Of a stretch of 11,090 bases of DNA, positions 9,672 through 11,090 are shown piece after piece. The notes beneath the pieces were generated by a model. It was given only the letters and a program-made list of their open reading frames with translations. It did no database searches and had not been told where the DNA came from. Each line of letters starts with the position of its first letter. Position 1 is the first letter of the stretch. A program made the translations under genes and the position numbers. The DNA is from Candidatus Rokuibacteriota bacterium (lineage in GTDB: Bacteria; Methylomirabilota; Methylomirabilia; Rokubacteriales; CSP1-6): NCBI GenBank assembly GCA_016201575.1, contig JACQCN010000067.1, forward strand, positions 1 to 11,090, given 5' to 3'.

Positions 9672-9677
9672 AAAGGG
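9672..9677 (+). promoter_or_regulatory. Ribosome-binding site supporting an ATC start for parA
   Basis: AAAGGG (within GGAAAGGGCGG) ends six bases before the ATC codon at 9684. This is good Shine-Dalgarno spacing for that codon, but about 45 bases from the nearest conventional in-frame start (GTG 9723). Confidence 0.5.
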
Positions 9678-9683
9678 CGGACG

Positions 9684-10448
9684 ATCGCTAGGACTTACGC
9701 CGTCGTCAACCAGAAGGGCGGTGTGGGCAAGACGACAACGGCCGTGAATCTCGCCGCTGGCCTGGCCCTCGCCGAGCGCTCGACGTTGCTCGTGGACCTC
9801 GACCCTCAGGGCAACGCGACGACGGGGCTTGGTATCCCGAAGGCGAACCTCTACCCGACGGTCTACCACGTTCTCCTCGGCCAGGAGCCGGTGGAGAAGG
9901 CAATCAAGGATACCGATCTCGCGCCGTTGCGACTGCTTCCATCGGACATCGACCTGGTCGGCGCCGAGATCGAGCTGGTCGGGCTCGACAAGCGGGAGTA
10001 TCGGCTCAAGGCTGGACTCGATCCGGTCGTCGAAGCGCACGACTTCGTCATCATCGATTGTCCGCCGTCCCTCGGGCTCCTCACGATCAACGCGCTCGTC
10101 GCCGCCGATAGCGTGCTCGTTCCGCTCCAGTGCGAGTTCTATGCGCTCGAGGGCCTGACACACCTCCTCAAGACCGTGCGGCTGGTACGCGAGCGGCTCA
10201 ACGCGCGCCTCCGGATCGCGGGGATCGTACTCACGATGTTCGACGGGCGCACCAGCCTGGCATCGCAGATCAGGGCGGAGGTGCAGAAGCACATGCCGGA
10301 CGAGATCTTCGAGACCCTCATCCCGAGAAACGTCAGGCTCAGCGAAGCGCCCAGTCATGGAAAGCCGGTGATGCTGTACGATCTTCGGTCCAGTGGCTCC
10401 CTTGCCTACCTCGAGTTGACTCGGGAGGTGCTCCAGCGTGACGAATAA
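9684..10448 (+). CDS. parA: Chromosome partitioning ATPase ParA (Soj), apparent ATC start
   Basis: ParA/Soj is a deviant Walker ATPase that binds DNA non-specifically as an ATP dimer, separates origins with ParB-parS, and in some species regulates DnaA. Counting the ATC as residue 1 gives 254 aa. It shows NQKGGVGKTTTAVNLAA (9-25) with K11, G12 and K16, LLVDLDPQGNATTGLG (35-50) with D40, and FVIIDCPPSLGLLTINAL (Walker B region, about 109-126). PLQCEFYALEGL (about 138-149) and SEAPSHGKPV follow. K16, G12 and D40 fall at the same numbers as in B. subtilis Soj. No ATG, GTG or TTG lies in frame between the stop at 9666-9668 and GTG 9723, and that GTG encodes the Val inside the P-loop, so starting there would destroy the motif. 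A GTG at 9665 in another frame could join only through an indel. The stop overlaps parB by 11 bases. Confidence 0.93.
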   Translation: MARTYAVVNQKGGVGKTTTAVNLAAGLALAERSTLLVDLDPQGNATTGLGIPKANLYPTVYHVLLGQEPVEKAIKDTDLAPLRLLPSDIDLVGAEIELVGLDKREYRLKAGLDPVVEAHDFVIIDCPPSLGLLTINALVAADSVLVPLQCEFYALEGLTHLLKTVRLVRERLNARLRIAGIVLTMFDGRTSLASQIRAEVQKHMPDEIFETLIPRNVRLSEAPSHGKPVMLYDLRSSGSLAYLELTREVLQRDE

Positions 10449-11090
10449 GCGCGGACTTGGCCGAGGCCTCGGCGCGTTGCTGTCGGCGACTCCGAGCGAA
10501 GCGGACACCCTGATCGAGGTCCCGCTCGACCGGGTCGAAGTCAATCCCAATCAGCCAAGAAAAGCCTTTGATTCCAGTGCTTTATCAGATCTGGCGGCCT
10601 CCATCAAGTCCTCGGGGATCATCCAGCCCGTGATCGTGCGGCGTCAGGGTGCCGGGTTCCAGCTCATCGCGGGAGAGCGGCGCTGGCGGGCGGCGCGGCA
10701 GGCCGGGCTCGAGCGGATTCCCGCGATCGTGCGCGAGGTCACCGATGCCGAGAGCCTCGAGCTGGCGCTCGTCGAGAACCTCCTCCGCGAGGACCTGAAT
10801 CCGATCGAGGAAGCCGAGGCGTACCAGAAGCTGCTAGCCCAGTTCGGCTGGACCCAGGAAGAGCTGGCGCAGCGAGTGGCCCGGGACCGCAGCTCGATCG
10901 CCAACTGCCTGCGGCTGCTGCGGCTGCCGGCGCCCATCCAGGACGACCTCCGCGCCGGGCGGCTGACCATGGGCCACGCCCGCGCGCTGCTGTCGCTGAG
11001 CAGCGAGGCCGACCAGATGAAGCTCCGCGACGAGATCCTCGCGCACTCGTGGTCGGTGCGCGCGACGGAGGACTCCGCGCGCGCGGCCGA
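10438..11090 (+). CDS. parB: Chromosome partitioning protein ParB, N-terminal 217 residues (runs off window)
   Basis: ParB is a CTP-dependent DNA clamp that loads at parS, spreads along DNA and stimulates ParA. The N-terminus TNKRGLGRGLGALL (2-15) is the ParA-stimulating peptide region. The CTP-binding domain shows NPNQPRKAFD (36-45), SIKSSGIIQPVIVR (55-68), IAGERRWRAARQAGL (77-91) and the ENxxR motif ENLLREDLNPIEEA (113-126). The helix-turn-helix domain follows: FGWTQEELAQRVARDRSSIANCLRLLRL (136-163) and the GHARALL motif (179-185). The usual Gln of ENxQREDL is Leu116. The start GTG at 10438 has GGGAGG at 10423-10428, nine bases upstream, inside the end of parA; the 11-bp overlap with parA implies coupling. 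The C-terminal dimerisation domain is beyond the window. Confidence 0.97.
   Translation, partial: MTNKRGLGRGLGALLSATPSEADTLIEVPLDRVEVNPNQPRKAFDSSALSDLAASIKSSGIIQPVIVRRQGAGFQLIAGERRWRAARQAGLERIPAIVREVTDAESLELALVENLLREDLNPIEEAEAYQKLLAQFGWTQEELAQRVARDRSSIANCLRLLRLPAPIQDDLRAGRLTMGHARALLSLSSEADQMKLRDEILAHSWSVRATEDSARAA

Noticed and set aside
9723..10448. parA starting at GTG 9723
   Set aside because: That GTG encodes the Val within KGGVGKT, so the protein would lack half of its Walker A motif.

Overview
This window is the chromosomal replication-origin neighbourhood of a GC-rich bacterium. Two divergent gene sets flank one DnaA-box-bearing intergenic region. The YidC has an N-terminal signal anchor and a large periplasmic domain, which points to a Gram-negative (diderm) envelope. 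High GC, many non-ATG starts, gyrA directly behind gyrB, and rsmG-parA-parB close to yidC would suit a deep-branching soil or subsurface lineage such as Rokubacteria/Methylomirabilota or a deltaproteobacterial group. That placement is a guess from gene order and composition, not from any comparison.

Left arm (minus strand, reading away from the origin): dnaA (6133-4799), dnaN (4636-3542), recF (3504-2458), gyrB (2461-191) and the first 58 codons of gyrA (174-1, running off the window). recF and gyrB overlap by an ATGA, and a 16-nt gap separates gyrB from gyrA. These genes make the initiator, the sliding clamp, the gap-repair loader and the supercoiling enzyme.

Origin (6134-6413): two perfect DnaA boxes face each other as a 22-bp palindrome just upstream of dnaA, with a weaker third box beside them. 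A good sigma70-type promoter (TTGACT-17-TAGACT) drives the right arm.

Right arm (plus strand): rpmH (L34), rnpA (RNase P protein), yidD and yidC are tightly packed, followed by rsmG, parA and parB (parB is cut by the window end). The jag and mnmE/mnmG genes that often sit between yidC and rsmG are absent. Two identical 16-bp parS-like sites lie between rsmG and parA, so centromere, ParA and ParB are together, about 3.4 kb from the origin palindrome.

I found no mobile element, CRISPR array, tRNA or new multi-gene system; this is core chromosome. Two things stand out. First, GyrB lacks, in frame, about 35 residues of the transducer domain that normally carry the QTK loop, whose lysine contacts the ATP gamma-phosphate. 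Second, ParA has no ATG/GTG/TTG at its natural start; an ATC codon sits exactly where the initiator Met should be.
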